In this document: in pieces, positions 48,787-57,932 of the stretch | Layout of the letters: every line of letters starts with the position of its first letter | Position numbering within the stretch: position 1 is the stretch's first letter | NCBI RefSeq assembly: GCF_007556815.1 | Contig: NZ_CP041745.1 | Location: 4,207,001-4,271,000 of the forward strand | DNA length: 64,000 nucleotides | Origin: Paraburkholderia megapolitana | GTDB taxonomy: Bacteria > Pseudomonadota > Gammaproteobacteria > Burkholderiales > Burkholderiaceae | Reading direction: 5' to 3' | Notes under the pieces: model-generated | Databases searched by the model: none | What the model saw: the letters and a program-made list of their open reading frames with translations, nothing else | What the model was told of the DNA's origin: nothing | Translations under genes and position numbers: made by a program

Positions 48787-49533
48787 TTATCGCAAACCAC
48801 CACCAGCAAGCAGTTGTTCCCCCGTCAACCAGCGAGCATCATCCGACGCGAGAAACACCGCAACCGCAGCGATGTCATCAGGCTGGCCAACACGCCCAAG
48901 CGGCGTCTGGCTGACAAGCCCCGTTTCCATCTCCGAACCAATGAAACCGGCGCCGCGCGCGCCTTCGGTGTTCACCATGCCCGGGTTCAACGCGTTGACA
49001 CGGATCTTCTTCGGTCCAAGTTCCTTCGCGAGCACACCGGTAATCGCATCGACGGCGCCCTTGGTCGCCGTGTACACAGCGCTTCCCGGCGGCGTGAGAC
49101 GGCTCACCACTGAACCGATATTGATCACGCTCGCACCTTCGCCGAGATGTTTTGCAGCAGCCTGGGTTGTAAGCAGCAACCCCAGCACGTTCACATTGAA
49201 CTGCTTGTGAAAGTGGTCTTCGGTAATCTCTTCGAGCGGCGAAAACTCATACACGCCCGAGTTGTTGACGAGGATGTCGAGACGGTCGTAAGTGTTGATA
49301 GCTGCATCGATGATGCCTTTTGCGTCCGCGGCCTTCGACACGTCACCGCGCACGGCAATCGCCTTACCGCCTGCCGCGGTAATGGTCTGGACAACCGCGT
49401 CCGCACCTTCCCTGCTCGACGCATAATTGACGACAACCGACGCGCCCTCTGCCGCGAGCGCAACTGCGATACCCGCGCCGATGCCTTTCGATGCGCCCGT
49501 TACAACGGCTACCTTGCCAGTCAGCTTGCCCAT
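48787..49533 (-). CDS. short-chain dehydrogenase/reductase (classical)
   Basis: 248 residues. Classical cofactor motif TGASKGIG at 13-20, NNSG-type strand (LVNNSGVYEF), catalytic Tyr and Lys in YTATKGA, and the C-terminal GRVGQPDDIAAVAVFLASDDARWLTGE end. Most like 3-oxoacyl-(acyl carrier) or glucose-1-dehydrogenase-type enzymes, which cannot be told apart by sequence. Stands alone between a bidirectional hairpin and the porin terminator. Confidence 0.92.
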   Translation of the reverse strand: MGKLTGKVAVVTGASKGIGAGIAVALAAEGASVVVNYASSREGADAVVQTITAAGGKAIAVRGDVSKAADAKGIIDAAINTYDRLDILVNNSGVYEFSPLEEITEDHFHKQFNVNVLGLLLTTQAAAKHLGEGASVINIGSVVSRLTPPGSAVYTATKGAVDAITGVLAKELGPKKIRVNALNPGMVNTEGARGAGFIGSEMETGLVSQTPLGRVGQPDDIAAVAVFLASDDARWLTGEQLLAGGGLR

Positions 49534-49721
49534 GATCGCTTCCTTTGAGATTCGATGGTTTGATTTATCGGTGCACCGCTGGACGTTGTCTGTCCGGATC
49601 TGTTGACGGTGCGACTGGAGCCACTCTACTCAGCGAAACGCGTGGGATAAATGTGTCCATTGCGAATACATTTGCCACAATTTCCGAACAGTGCAATCCG
49701 GTCGGCTCGGACGCCGCAAAA

Positions 49722-49763
49722 GAAAAAGCCTTCTCTACCCGCCGCGAAGCAGGCAGAGAAGGC
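49722..49763 (-). terminator. rho-independent terminator of the porin gene
   Basis: On the minus strand GCCTTCTCT and AGAGAAGGC (49763-49755 and 49736-49728) form a 9-bp perfect stem, followed by TTTTTCTTTT. A smaller CCGGGC/GCCCGG hairpin (49795-49812) lies between it and the porin stop. Confidence 0.85.
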
Positions 49764-49828
49764 CGAAGCACATCTCTTCAAGAAACCAACACCACCGGGC
49801 ATGTTCGCCCGGGCGTCACACCATCCGC

Positions 49829-51028
49829 TTAAAACCGGTGGGTCATACCCACAATCGCCGCCACCTGATGATTCGTCGACGAGTACGACGATCCGCTGAA
49901 GTCCGCCACCGCCTTCTTGCCCGTCGAATCGACGCCCGAAGCGGTTTCGTAGAAACCGATCGCGTAGAGCGAGGTGCGCTTCGACAGCGAATAGATGGTG
50001 CCGAGGTTGACCTGGTTGTAGCTGGCGCTACCGACGTTGTCCGCGCCGCCGTTATGCGTATAGATGTACGCGCCGGCCAATGTCAGAGCAGGCGTCAACT
50101 GATACTTCAGATTCAGTTCGCCCGAATTGAACGTCGCTGTTCCACCGTTGTATTTGGTGCCGTAGCTGCCCACTGCATTGACCGCACCGAGATTCTGGAA
50201 CTGCGTATTCGAGTACAGCACGGCGATCGTCGCCGAGCCGAGCACATACGAACCGCCGGCCGTGATGATCTGCTGCGAACCCGCCGACGCGTACCCGCCG
50301 TAAATACGGCTCGGCATGTTGTTGTTCGCGCCCGTGGCCGACGATGTCGGCGACGACGAGTTGCCCTGATCGCCGAAGGTTGCGTAGTACGGGTTCTTGG
50401 TGAACATGTAGCTCGCACCGAGCCGCAGCGGGCCGTTCAGATACGAAACTGCGCCGTCGATGACTTCGTTCTTCGTGAACTGCCCTGCCTGACCGCCGAG
50501 GCTGTACAACAGGCCAACCGACAAACCGTGGAAGCTGGGGCTTTGATACTTGATGGCGTTCTGCACGCGGTTCGACGTATCGACGTTATCGACGTCGCCG
50601 GCGCGCGTTCCATAACCAAGGCCCGAAGCCGCCCAATCGGCGCCAGACGCGAAGGTGGCAGTGGCATCGTTACTGGCGGAATACTGGCGCCCGGCCGTCA
50701 CCGTACCGTAGGTGTCGCTCTTCAGGCCGACAAACGCCTTCCGTCCGAACTCAAGGCCGCCCTGGCTCAAGCCGCCGGTGCCGAGGGTATAGCCGTTTTC
50801 CAGATCGAAGATCGCCTTCAATCCGCCGCCCAGGTCCTCAGTACCCAACACACCCCAGCGCGACGAAGTGGCGCTGGACAGCCCGACGAGCTGTCCGCCC
50901 TTGACGTTGTTGTTGAACAGAATGCCGCCGTCGGCAACACCGTACAGCGTCACGCTGCTCTGCGCGTGAGCGACGCCCGCAAATGCGCCTATCGCCATGA
51001 AGGCGACCGTGGTCTTTTGAATTTTCAT
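49829..51028 (-). CDS. Gram-negative general porin
   Basis: 399 residues. Signal peptide MKIQKTTVAFMAIGAFAGVAHA ends at residue 22, leaving QSSVTLYGVADGGILF, the standard Burkholderia/Neisseria-type porin start. LFxNNN, SRWGVLGTEDLGGGLKAIFDLENGY, FGRKAFVGLKSDTYGTVTAGRQY and a terminal aromatic (THRF) are typical. Forms a trimeric outer-membrane channel for small hydrophilic solutes. Monocistronic, with its own terminator and a long AT-rich leader region, as common for regulated porins. Confidence 0.95.
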   Translation of the reverse strand: MKIQKTTVAFMAIGAFAGVAHAQSSVTLYGVADGGILFNNNVKGGQLVGLSSATSSRWGVLGTEDLGGGLKAIFDLENGYTLGTGGLSQGGLEFGRKAFVGLKSDTYGTVTAGRQYSASNDATATFASGADWAASGLGYGTRAGDVDNVDTSNRVQNAIKYQSPSFHGLSVGLLYSLGGQAGQFTKNEVIDGAVSYLNGPLRLGASYMFTKNPYYATFGDQGNSSSPTSSATGANNNMPSRIYGGYASAGSQQIITAGGSYVLGSATIAVLYSNTQFQNLGAVNAVGSYGTKYNGGTATFNSGELNLKYQLTPALTLAGAYIYTHNGGADNVGSASYNQVNLGTIYSLSKRTSLYAIGFYETASGVDSTGKKAVADFSGSSYSSTNHQVAAIVGMTHRF

Positions 51029-51435
51029 CGCAGCCTTTTTCGTTCTCTAAAAGAGGATTTAACCTTGTTGATAAGATCTCTAAACCGTGTACCGCTTGAT
51101 TGCTTTATTATTTAATTGCTATTCGATTAATTTGAAGAATTGTCTGATCAAAATAATCTGCGGGCCCAAACGTCCGGCATGCCGGTAGCCTGACCAGGGG
51201 CGGGAAAATCGCCTCTGGTGCCCTGCGGAGAGGACTATCCGGAGCTTCTGGACGCGCGGCCAGACGAACCATAGAGAGGCCCGGTTTCATTTCTGTGACG
51301 GTGAATCGACTTTTATTTTGTCCGAAATATTTGGTCAGAATGCGTGTTATCCGGACAACAGATTTATTGAAATCCTTTAAATCCACTTGCGTTTCAAGTA
51401 GGGGCGGACGCGAGATGACGCGCCATAAGGACACA
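51029..51435. other. porin upstream region
   Basis: About 400 bp without a supported gene. Bases 51050-51135 and 51290-51390 are strongly AT-rich for this chromosome and probably hold the porin promoter and regulator sites. I could not pick out a single convincing -10/-35 pair. Confidence 0.4.
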
Positions 51436-51464
51436 ACCCGCCGTCACGCATCGCGACGGCGGGT
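51436..51464 (-). terminator. terminator hairpin after the GMC oxidoreductase
   Basis: ACCCGCCGTC (51436-51445) and GACGGCGGGT (51455-51464) form a 10-bp perfect stem with a 9-nt loop. On the minus strand it lies 66 nt after the oxidoreductase stop and is followed by the moderately U-rich UGUGUCCUUAU. Confidence 0.65.
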
Positions 51465-51530
51465 CATGGGGTCCTGCAATTGCTATCTGCCGCATTCAGG
51501 AATGTGCGGTCTGCTTCACAACTCGCGTGC

Positions 51531-53159
51531 TCAGGCCGTCACGCCCTCCGCTGCCGGCTCGCCCACGCGTCGCGCGGCCGCGATGAACTCCGCCGCGCGC
51601 TCGCCGATCATCACGGTCGGCGCATTCGTATTGCCGCCGATCAGCGTCGGCATCACCGACGCGTCGACGATGCGCAACCCCGACACACCGCGCACCCGCA
51701 GCTTCAGATCGACCACTGACCTTTCGTCAGGACCCATCCGGCAGGTCGCGACCGGGTGATAGATCGTGTCGGCGTGTTCGGCGATGGTCTGGCGCAGATC
51801 CGCGTCGTTCTGGTCCGCGCTCGTGTACAGCTCCTTGCCGCCCGACAGCGCGAGCGACGGCGCATCGAGAATCCGCCGCGCAATATGCGCGCCTTCGACG
51901 AGCAGGTCGAGATCGCGCGAATCGCTCAGAAAACGCGGATCGATCAGCGGTGCGACGCGCGCATCGGCACTCGCAAGCGTGACGGTGCCGCGGCTCTTCG
52001 GTCGCAGCACGCAGGTGTGCAACGAATAGCCGTGACCCCAATGCATGTGACGGTTGTGATCGTCGACGAGCGCCGCGCAGAAATGCAGTTGCAGGTCGGG
52101 GCGATCGAGCGTCGGCCGGCTCTTCAGGAAACCGCCCGCTTCCGCCACGTTGCTCGACAACATGCCGCGACCGTGGCGCGTGAACGTGACGAACTGCGGC
52201 AGCATGCGCGCGATGCCGCGCAGCGAGAAACCGGTCGGCTCGATCGAGCGCACGCGCTTGTTGATCGTGAAGTCGATGTGATCGATGAGGTTCTGTCCGA
52301 CTTCCGGTGCATCGTGCAGAACCGGTATGCCGAGCGCCTGCAGATGCTGCGCTGGACCGATGCCCGAGCACATCAGCAGTTGCGGTGAGTTGAACGCGCC
52401 GCTCGCGAGTACGACTTCCGCGCGCGCTTCGAGTGTTTCGGTACGGCCGCCGCGCACCACTTCCACGCCGCTTGCGCGCTTGCCGTTAAACGTCACGCGC
52501 AGCACGGTGGCATCGGCGATCAGATGCAGGTTCTGTCGCGGACGATCGTAAATGTAAGCGCGCGCCACGCTGCAGCGACGACCGTCGCGCTGCGTCACCT
52601 GATAGAAACCGATGCCCTCCTGATCGAGCCCATTGAAGTCGTTATTCGGCCGATGCCCTGCTTCGAGCGCGGCCTGCACGAAGCGCTGCGAGAAAGGATT
52701 GCGAAAGCGCAGATCGCTGACCGTCAACGGCCCGTCCGCGCCGTGCCACGCATCGGCGCCACGCTCGTTGCCCTCGGCGCGGCGAAAGTACTGCAGCACA
52801 TCGGGCCAGCCCCAACCGTCGCAGCCGAGCTGCGCCCATTCGTCGTAGTCGAGCGGATGGCCGCGCGTGTAGATCATCGCGTTGATCGCACTCGATCCGC
52901 CGAAGCCGCGACCGCGCGGCTGATAACCGCGCCGCCCGGCCAGACCCGGTTGCGGTTCGGTTTCGTAACCGTAGTTGGTTTTCAGCTTGAACGGCACGAC
53001 GGCGGCCACGCCGGTCGGCATGTTGACGAACATGTTGCGGTCCGTATGCGGACCTGCCTCGATCAGCGCGATCGTTGCATCGGGGCAGCTGTCCGCGAGG
53101 CGACTGGCAAGCGAGCAGCCGCCCGATCCAGCGCCGACGATGATGTAGTCGTATTGCAT
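51531..53159 (-). CDS. GMC-family FAD oxidoreductase (choline dehydrogenase-like)
   Basis: 542 residues from MQYDYIIVGAGSGG; a longer in-frame start (53261) is ignored. FAD-binding GAGSGG at the N-terminus, the two GMC signatures (RGRGFGGSSAINAMIYTRG and GAFNSPQLLMCSGIGP) and the C-terminal catalytic region YHPVATCRMG with GGNTNAPTVMIGERAAEFI are present. Oxidises an alcohol, possibly choline-like, to the aldehyde. An aldehyde dehydrogenase gene lies 2 kb away on the other strand; a shared pathway is possible but not shown. Confidence 0.93.
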   Translation of the reverse strand: MQYDYIIVGAGSGGCSLASRLADSCPDATIALIEAGPHTDRNMFVNMPTGVAAVVPFKLKTNYGYETEPQPGLAGRRGYQPRGRGFGGSSAINAMIYTRGHPLDYDEWAQLGCDGWGWPDVLQYFRRAEGNERGADAWHGADGPLTVSDLRFRNPFSQRFVQAALEAGHRPNNDFNGLDQEGIGFYQVTQRDGRRCSVARAYIYDRPRQNLHLIADATVLRVTFNGKRASGVEVVRGGRTETLEARAEVVLASGAFNSPQLLMCSGIGPAQHLQALGIPVLHDAPEVGQNLIDHIDFTINKRVRSIEPTGFSLRGIARMLPQFVTFTRHGRGMLSSNVAEAGGFLKSRPTLDRPDLQLHFCAALVDDHNRHMHWGHGYSLHTCVLRPKSRGTVTLASADARVAPLIDPRFLSDSRDLDLLVEGAHIARRILDAPSLALSGGKELYTSADQNDADLRQTIAEHADTIYHPVATCRMGPDERSVVDLKLRVRGVSGLRIVDASVMPTLIGGNTNAPTVMIGERAAEFIAAARRVGEPAAEGVTA

Positions 53160-53524
53160 CCCTGTCTCCGTCTGATTAACCGCATGAACTGGCCGTATAA
53201 GCAGCCAAATAAGCAGCCACATCGGCGCCCACATTGCCCGCGCGGTATGTTGCGTGCACACTTGTCTACGTGCGTCTCATGCCGCATTGTAGGGAGCGCG
53301 GCGGCGCACGCGGCGCCCGACGTCAGAGCGATCCCTCTAAACGGATCGCACCCCGTCCCCCTATGATGAAAGATGCTACCCGCGCCCTCGCTCGCGCCGT
53401 GCCGTCATTCAAACACCACGCGCCACAGGCAGGCTTTGCACGACAGGGCGCCGCACCTGGCGGTAAAACGACGCTTCGCGACAGACGATCCGGCACGCAC
53501 CGGTGAACGGAGACAGTAGATGGA
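53160..53524. other. divergent spacer without a gene
   Basis: 365 bp between the leftward GMC oxidoreductase and the rightward acyl-CoA dehydrogenase. GC-rich, no supported frame or clear repeat. Expected to carry both promoters. Confidence 0.4.
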
Positions 53525-55195
53525 ATGGCACGCCCCGGCAAAACGCACGACGTGACGAATCAGGTCCCGCCGCTCGCCGACTACAACCTGTTCGCCACCG
53601 ACCCGGCGCTCGCGGCCGCTGTCGAACGCGAAGGGGCGGCGTGGCATCGCGATGCGTTGCTGCGCGACGGCGCCCAACTCGGCACGCCCGACGTCATTGC
53701 GCTCGCAGCGCTCGCCAACCGGCATGAACCCGAACTCTTCACGCATAGCCCGCGCGGCGAACGCATCGACGCGCTCGAATTTCATCCCGCGTGGCACTCG
53801 CTGCTTGCGCTGCTGCGCCGCGAGGGTCTGCACGCGCTGCCGTTTTCCGATCCGCGGCCCGGCGCAATGGCCGCGCGCTGCGCCGGTTACTTCTTGCATG
53901 GACAACTCGAATCGGGTTCGCTGTGCCCGCTGACGATGACCTTCGCGAGCATCCCGGTGCTGCAACGCGAACCTGCGCTATTCGACACGCTACGCGACAA
54001 GCTCTATGCACGCGAACACGATCCACGCGACATACCGGTCACGCAGAAAAAGTCCGCGATGATCGGCATGGGCATGACCGAGAAACAAGGCGGCTCCGAT
54101 GTGCGCAGCAACCAGACGCGCGCGTTCGCCACGGACGGTGGCGGCGGACGCGGAGCCGCCTACCGGCTGGTCGGCCACAAGTGGTTTTTCTCGGCGCCGC
54201 AATGCGACGCGCATCTGGTGCTCGCGCGCACCGACGACCACGAAGGGCTGTCGTGCTTCTTCGTGCCGCGCTTCGCGCCGGACGGCAGCAAGAACGCGGT
54301 GCAGGTTCAGCGCCTGAAGGACAAGCTCGGCAACCGCTCGAATGCAAGCAGCGAAGTCGAGTTTCTCGATGCGTATGGCGTGCTGATCGGCGACGAAGGC
54401 CGCGGCGTGCCGACCATCATCGAGATGGCGAATTACACGCGGCTCGATTGCGTGATCGGCAGCGCGGCGCTGATGCGTGCGGCGCTTGTGCAGGCCGTGC
54501 ATCACGCGCGGCATCGCAGTGCCTTTGGCAAACATCTCGCCGATCAACCGCTGATGCGCAACGTGCTCGCCGATCTCGCGCTGGAATCGGAGGCCGCGAC
54601 CGTGCTGTTCATGCGCCTCGCGCGTGCATTCGAAGACACTGCGAATCTTCCTGAAGAACGCGCCTGGCGACGCATCGTCACGCCAGCCGCGAAGTACTGG
54701 GTGTGCAAGCGTACGCTCGAATTCACCGGCGAAGCGATGGAAGTGTGGGGTGGTAACGGGTATGTCGAAGAAGGCCCGATGGCGCGTTTTTATCGCGAGG
54801 CGCCGGTTAATTCGATCTGGGAAGGTTCCGGCAACGTGATGTGCCTCGACGTGCTACGCGCGATGGAGCGCGAACCCGATGCCGCGCACGCGCTACTTGC
54901 CGCGTGGCGTGCCGATGCCCATGCGCATCCCGCGCTCGGTGCAGCTGTTGAACGGTTGCTCGCAACGCTCACCTCGGCACCCGAGACACGCGAAGCATCC
55001 GCGCGCCGCATCGCGCAACAGATCGTGCTCGTCGCGCAGGCCACGCTGCTGGTCAAACACGCGCCGTCGTATGTAGCCGATGCATTCATCGCAACGCGGC
55101 TCGCCGACGGCTGCGGTGACAGCGGTCGCGTGTACGGCACGCTGCCTGCAACACTCGATCATGCGGCGATCGTCGCACGCGCGTTTCCGGCCTGA
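53525..55195 (+). CDS. acyl-CoA dehydrogenase, AidB-like
   Basis: 556 residues, the AidB size rather than the 380 of simple acyl-CoA dehydrogenases. AidB-type features: LADYNLFATDPAL near the start, MGMTEKQGGSDVRSNQTRA, RLKDKLGNRSNASSEVEF, YTRLDCVIGSAALMRAAL and WEGSGNVMCLDVLRAM. FAD-binding flavoprotein. E. coli AidB binds DNA and protects against alkylation; homologues may instead oxidise branched acyl-CoA. Spacing of 103 bp to the aldehyde dehydrogenase suggests co-transcription. Confidence 0.92.
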   Translation: MARPGKTHDVTNQVPPLADYNLFATDPALAAAVEREGAAWHRDALLRDGAQLGTPDVIALAALANRHEPELFTHSPRGERIDALEFHPAWHSLLALLRREGLHALPFSDPRPGAMAARCAGYFLHGQLESGSLCPLTMTFASIPVLQREPALFDTLRDKLYAREHDPRDIPVTQKKSAMIGMGMTEKQGGSDVRSNQTRAFATDGGGGRGAAYRLVGHKWFFSAPQCDAHLVLARTDDHEGLSCFFVPRFAPDGSKNAVQVQRLKDKLGNRSNASSEVEFLDAYGVLIGDEGRGVPTIIEMANYTRLDCVIGSAALMRAALVQAVHHARHRSAFGKHLADQPLMRNVLADLALESEAATVLFMRLARAFEDTANLPEERAWRRIVTPAAKYWVCKRTLEFTGEAMEVWGGNGYVEEGPMARFYREAPVNSIWEGSGNVMCLDVLRAMEREPDAAHALLAAWRADAHAHPALGAAVERLLATLTSAPETREASARRIAQQIVLVAQATLLVKHAPSYVADAFIATRLADGCGDSGRVYGTLPATLDHAAIVARAFPA

Positions 55196-55298
55196 TGCAG
55201 TCAACGCAAACGAAGCAGACCTTCCAGTACCACACCGCAAGCACAACGCGACGACACGCAATCACCGTCAAGATCGACATTCGAACCACGGAGAGCAT

Positions 55299-56717
55299 AT
55301 GAAGAACGATTTGCCGGACATCGCAGCGCTCGACGCACTACTGGGTGAGCAACGCCAGGCGTATCTGCGCGAGCCGTATCCGTCGTGGCAGACGCGCGCC
55401 GGACATCTGAAAGCATTGCGCGCGATGCTGCTCGACAATCGCGACGCGCTCGCCGAGGCGATGAATGCCGACTTCGGCAATCGTTCGAAAGGCGAAATAC
55501 TGCTCGCGGAATTCTTCATCGCGAAGGAAGAGATCGATGCCGCGCTGAAGCACGGCAAGGGCTGGATGCGACCGCAGCGGCGCAGCACCAATAAATGGCT
55601 GATGCCGGCGCGTGCGCGCGTGGTACCGCAACCGCTTGGTGTAGTCGGCATCATCGTGCCGTGGAATTATCCGGTGTTGCTGGCTGCGGGACCGCTAATC
55701 AGCGCACTGACAGCAGGCAACCGCGCGATGATCAAGATGTCGGAACTGACACCGCGCACCTCCGCGCTGTTCGAACAATTGATCGCGAAGACTTTTTCGC
55801 GCGACCACGTCGCAGTCGTGAACGGTGACGCGCAGGTTGCGGCCGCGTTCAGCTCGCTGCCGTTCGATCATTTGTTGTTCACCGGTTCGACGAAGGTGGG
55901 TCACGACGTGATGCGTGCCGCCGCCGAACATCTGACGCCGGTCACGCTCGAACTAGGCGGCAAGTCGCCGGCAATCATCGGGCCGCATGCGCGCTTCGAC
56001 TACGCGGTGGACAGTCTGCTGGGCGGCAAGACGCTCAATGCGGGACAAACCTGCATCGCCCCCGATTACGTGCTGGTGCCGCGCGGCAAGGAACAGGCGT
56101 TCATCGAACGTGCGCGCACGCGGATCGCGAAGATGTACCCGGACTTCGCGCACAACGGTGACTACACGTCGATCATCTCCGATCGCCACTACGCACGCTT
56201 GCAGCGACTTGCCGATGAAGCCGTCGAAGCCGGTGCGCATGTGCATCCGTTGACCAGTGCACCTGCCGATCCGGCGACGCGACGTTTTCCGCCGACGGTA
56301 CTGACCAACGCACCCGATCACGTCACCGTGATGCAGGAAGAGATTTTCGGGCCGTTGCTACCGGTTATTCCGTATGACACGCTCGACGATGCGATTGCGT
56401 GGATCAACGCACGCCCGCGGCCGCTGGCGCTGTATCTGTATGACGACGATCGCGCCACCGTTGAGCGCGTGACGCGCGAGACGATTGCGGGCGGGATGGC
56501 GATCAATGAAACGCTGATGCATATCGCGTGTGAGAGCTTGCCGTTCGGTGGGGTTGGGGCGAGCGGGATGGGGGCTTATCACGGGTACGAGGGGTTTGCG
56601 ACGTTTTCGCAGATGAAACCTGTGCTGGCGCAGGCACGATTCAATGCGCGCGGATTGATCGCGCCGCCCTACGGCAAACGGTTTCATGCGTTGTTGCGGG
56701 TGATGATGAAGTTTTAG
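55299..56717 (+). CDS. coniferyl-type aldehyde dehydrogenase
   Basis: 472 residues from 55299, with GGAGAG upstream. Aldehyde dehydrogenase motifs: PWNYPVLLAAGPLISALTAGN, FTGSTKVGHDV, catalytic Glu in LELGGKSPAI and catalytic Cys in NAGQTCIAPDY. The class 3-like short C-terminus and the SLPFGGVGASGMGAYHGYEGF end match the CalB coniferyl aldehyde dehydrogenase group. Oxidises an aldehyde to the acid with NAD(P); exact substrate unknown. Confidence 0.92.
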   Translation: MKNDLPDIAALDALLGEQRQAYLREPYPSWQTRAGHLKALRAMLLDNRDALAEAMNADFGNRSKGEILLAEFFIAKEEIDAALKHGKGWMRPQRRSTNKWLMPARARVVPQPLGVVGIIVPWNYPVLLAAGPLISALTAGNRAMIKMSELTPRTSALFEQLIAKTFSRDHVAVVNGDAQVAAAFSSLPFDHLLFTGSTKVGHDVMRAAAEHLTPVTLELGGKSPAIIGPHARFDYAVDSLLGGKTLNAGQTCIAPDYVLVPRGKEQAFIERARTRIAKMYPDFAHNGDYTSIISDRHYARLQRLADEAVEAGAHVHPLTSAPADPATRRFPPTVLTNAPDHVTVMQEEIFGPLLPVIPYDTLDDAIAWINARPRPLALYLYDDDRATVERVTRETIAGGMAINETLMHIACESLPFGGVGASGMGAYHGYEGFATFSQMKPVLAQARFNARGLIAPPYGKRFHALLRVMMKF

Positions 56718-56831
56718 GAGTGTTTGCCTCGGCCGGGGGTTGTTGCGGGAGGTTCGCTACGATGCCGTTCTACGCGCGATATTCAGATGCCGTAACATTC
56801 GCCAACGAGCCGAGGAATGAGGAAAGAAGTA

Positions 56832-57617
56832 ATGAGCAAGAAGGTGGCGTTGGTTACAGGCGCGGGACATCGGACGGGAAAGGAGATTGCAAAGTACCTT
56901 TGCCAGAACGGCTACGAAACGGCGATTCACTTCAATACTTCTCGCGAAGACGCCGAGTCGACGGTGAGCGAGATCGTTGCCGCGGGTGGTCGCGCATTCG
57001 CGCTTCAAGCGGATCTGGCCGAAGAATCCAGCATCGAAAAACTGATCGGTGACGTGTATGAGAATGCCGGGCAGCTCGATCTACTGGTGAACAACGCGTC
57101 GGTATTCTGGCAGGAACACTTCCCGGACTTCGCCACTCAAGATCTGGATCTCGCGTGGAAGATCAATTGTCGGGCGCCGATTCTGCTTACCCGCGCTTTC
57201 TACCGCAGAGCGAAAGATGCCGGGACCACCGGCGTCGTGGTGAATGTCGTGGACCAGAAGGTGAAGGACAACTTTAACCGCGATCACTTCAGCTACACCG
57301 TTGCAAAGACCGCGATCGGAAATCTCACCCAGATGCTGGCAATTTCCGCAGAGCCGGTTCTGCGAATCAACGCTGTGTTCCCGGGTCTGATGCTCCGCAG
57401 CGACAACCAGACCGACGCGGATTTCGAGTATGCAAGTCGTACTGCAAATCTCCTGGGCCAGGCTGCGACCCCGCGAGATCTGGCGAGCGCGATTCTTTTA
57501 CTCACAGCGCCTAGCTTCACTGGAACGGATTTTGTCGTCGACGCCGGGCAGAATCTGATTCCCGTCACCCAAGACGTGATCTACACGCATCGTTCACCGG
57601 GGAACGGTGGAGCGTAA
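56832..57617 (+). CDS. FolM-like short-chain dehydrogenase (second copy)
   Basis: 261 residues from MSKKVALVTG; GGAAAGAAG gives the ribosome site, and a start 15 bp earlier is less likely. The cofactor loop TGAGHRTG at 9-16 fits the TGxxxRxG form of pteridine reductases, and DQKVKDNFNRDHFSYTVAKTA parallels the DQK..YLSYTLTKAA segment of the gene at 19221. Thus a probable NADPH-dependent pterin or related reductase, not part of a folate cluster. Convergent with and overlapping by 24 bp the leftward FlhB-like gene. Confidence 0.83.
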   Translation: MSKKVALVTGAGHRTGKEIAKYLCQNGYETAIHFNTSREDAESTVSEIVAAGGRAFALQADLAEESSIEKLIGDVYENAGQLDLLVNNASVFWQEHFPDFATQDLDLAWKINCRAPILLTRAFYRRAKDAGTTGVVVNVVDQKVKDNFNRDHFSYTVAKTAIGNLTQMLAISAEPVLRINAVFPGLMLRSDNQTDADFEYASRTANLLGQAATPRDLASAILLLTAPSFTGTDFVVDAGQNLIPVTQDVIYTHRSPGNGGA

Positions 57618-57932
57618 CTCCGTGTTCAGGGGTGCCGGAACATCGGCGCTCGTGGGCGAATCATCCGTACCGCTCTCCAGCCGGTGCAACCACCCGAGCA
57701 ACTCCGCCACTGCCACGTAAAGCTCCGGCGGAATCCTCGCATCGAGATCCACCTGCATCAACAACGACACCATTTCCGGTGCTTCGTGCACATACAGGCC
57801 CGCTTCCTTCGCGCGCTGCACGATCATCTCTGCGACCAGTCCATAGCCCTTCGCCACGACACGCGGCGCGGCATCTCCGCTCTGCGCGTCGTAACTCAGC
57901 GCGGCGGCGCTCTTGCGGCGGACGCGGCTCAT
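57594..57932 (-). CDS. free-standing FlhB C-terminal-like protein
   Basis: 112 residues equivalent to the cytoplasmic domain of the export switch protein FlhB (EscU/YscU/HrcU family): YDAQSGDAAPRVVAKGYGLVAEMIVQRAKEAGLYVHE, then LLMQVDLDARIPPELYVAVAELLGWL. The membrane domain is missing and the NPTH autocleavage site has no counterpart at the start, so it begins where cleaved FlhB-CC begins. Such short FlhB-like (FlhX) proteins can partly replace FlhB-CC. It starts on the A of the fliK stop (TGATG), so it is coupled to the hook-length protein FliK, the known partner of FlhB-CC. Confidence 0.85.
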   Translation of the reverse strand: MSRVRRKSAAALSYDAQSGDAAPRVVAKGYGLVAEMIVQRAKEAGLYVHEAPEMVSLLMQVDLDARIPPELYVAVAELLGWLHRLESGTDDSPTSADVPAPLNTELRSTVPR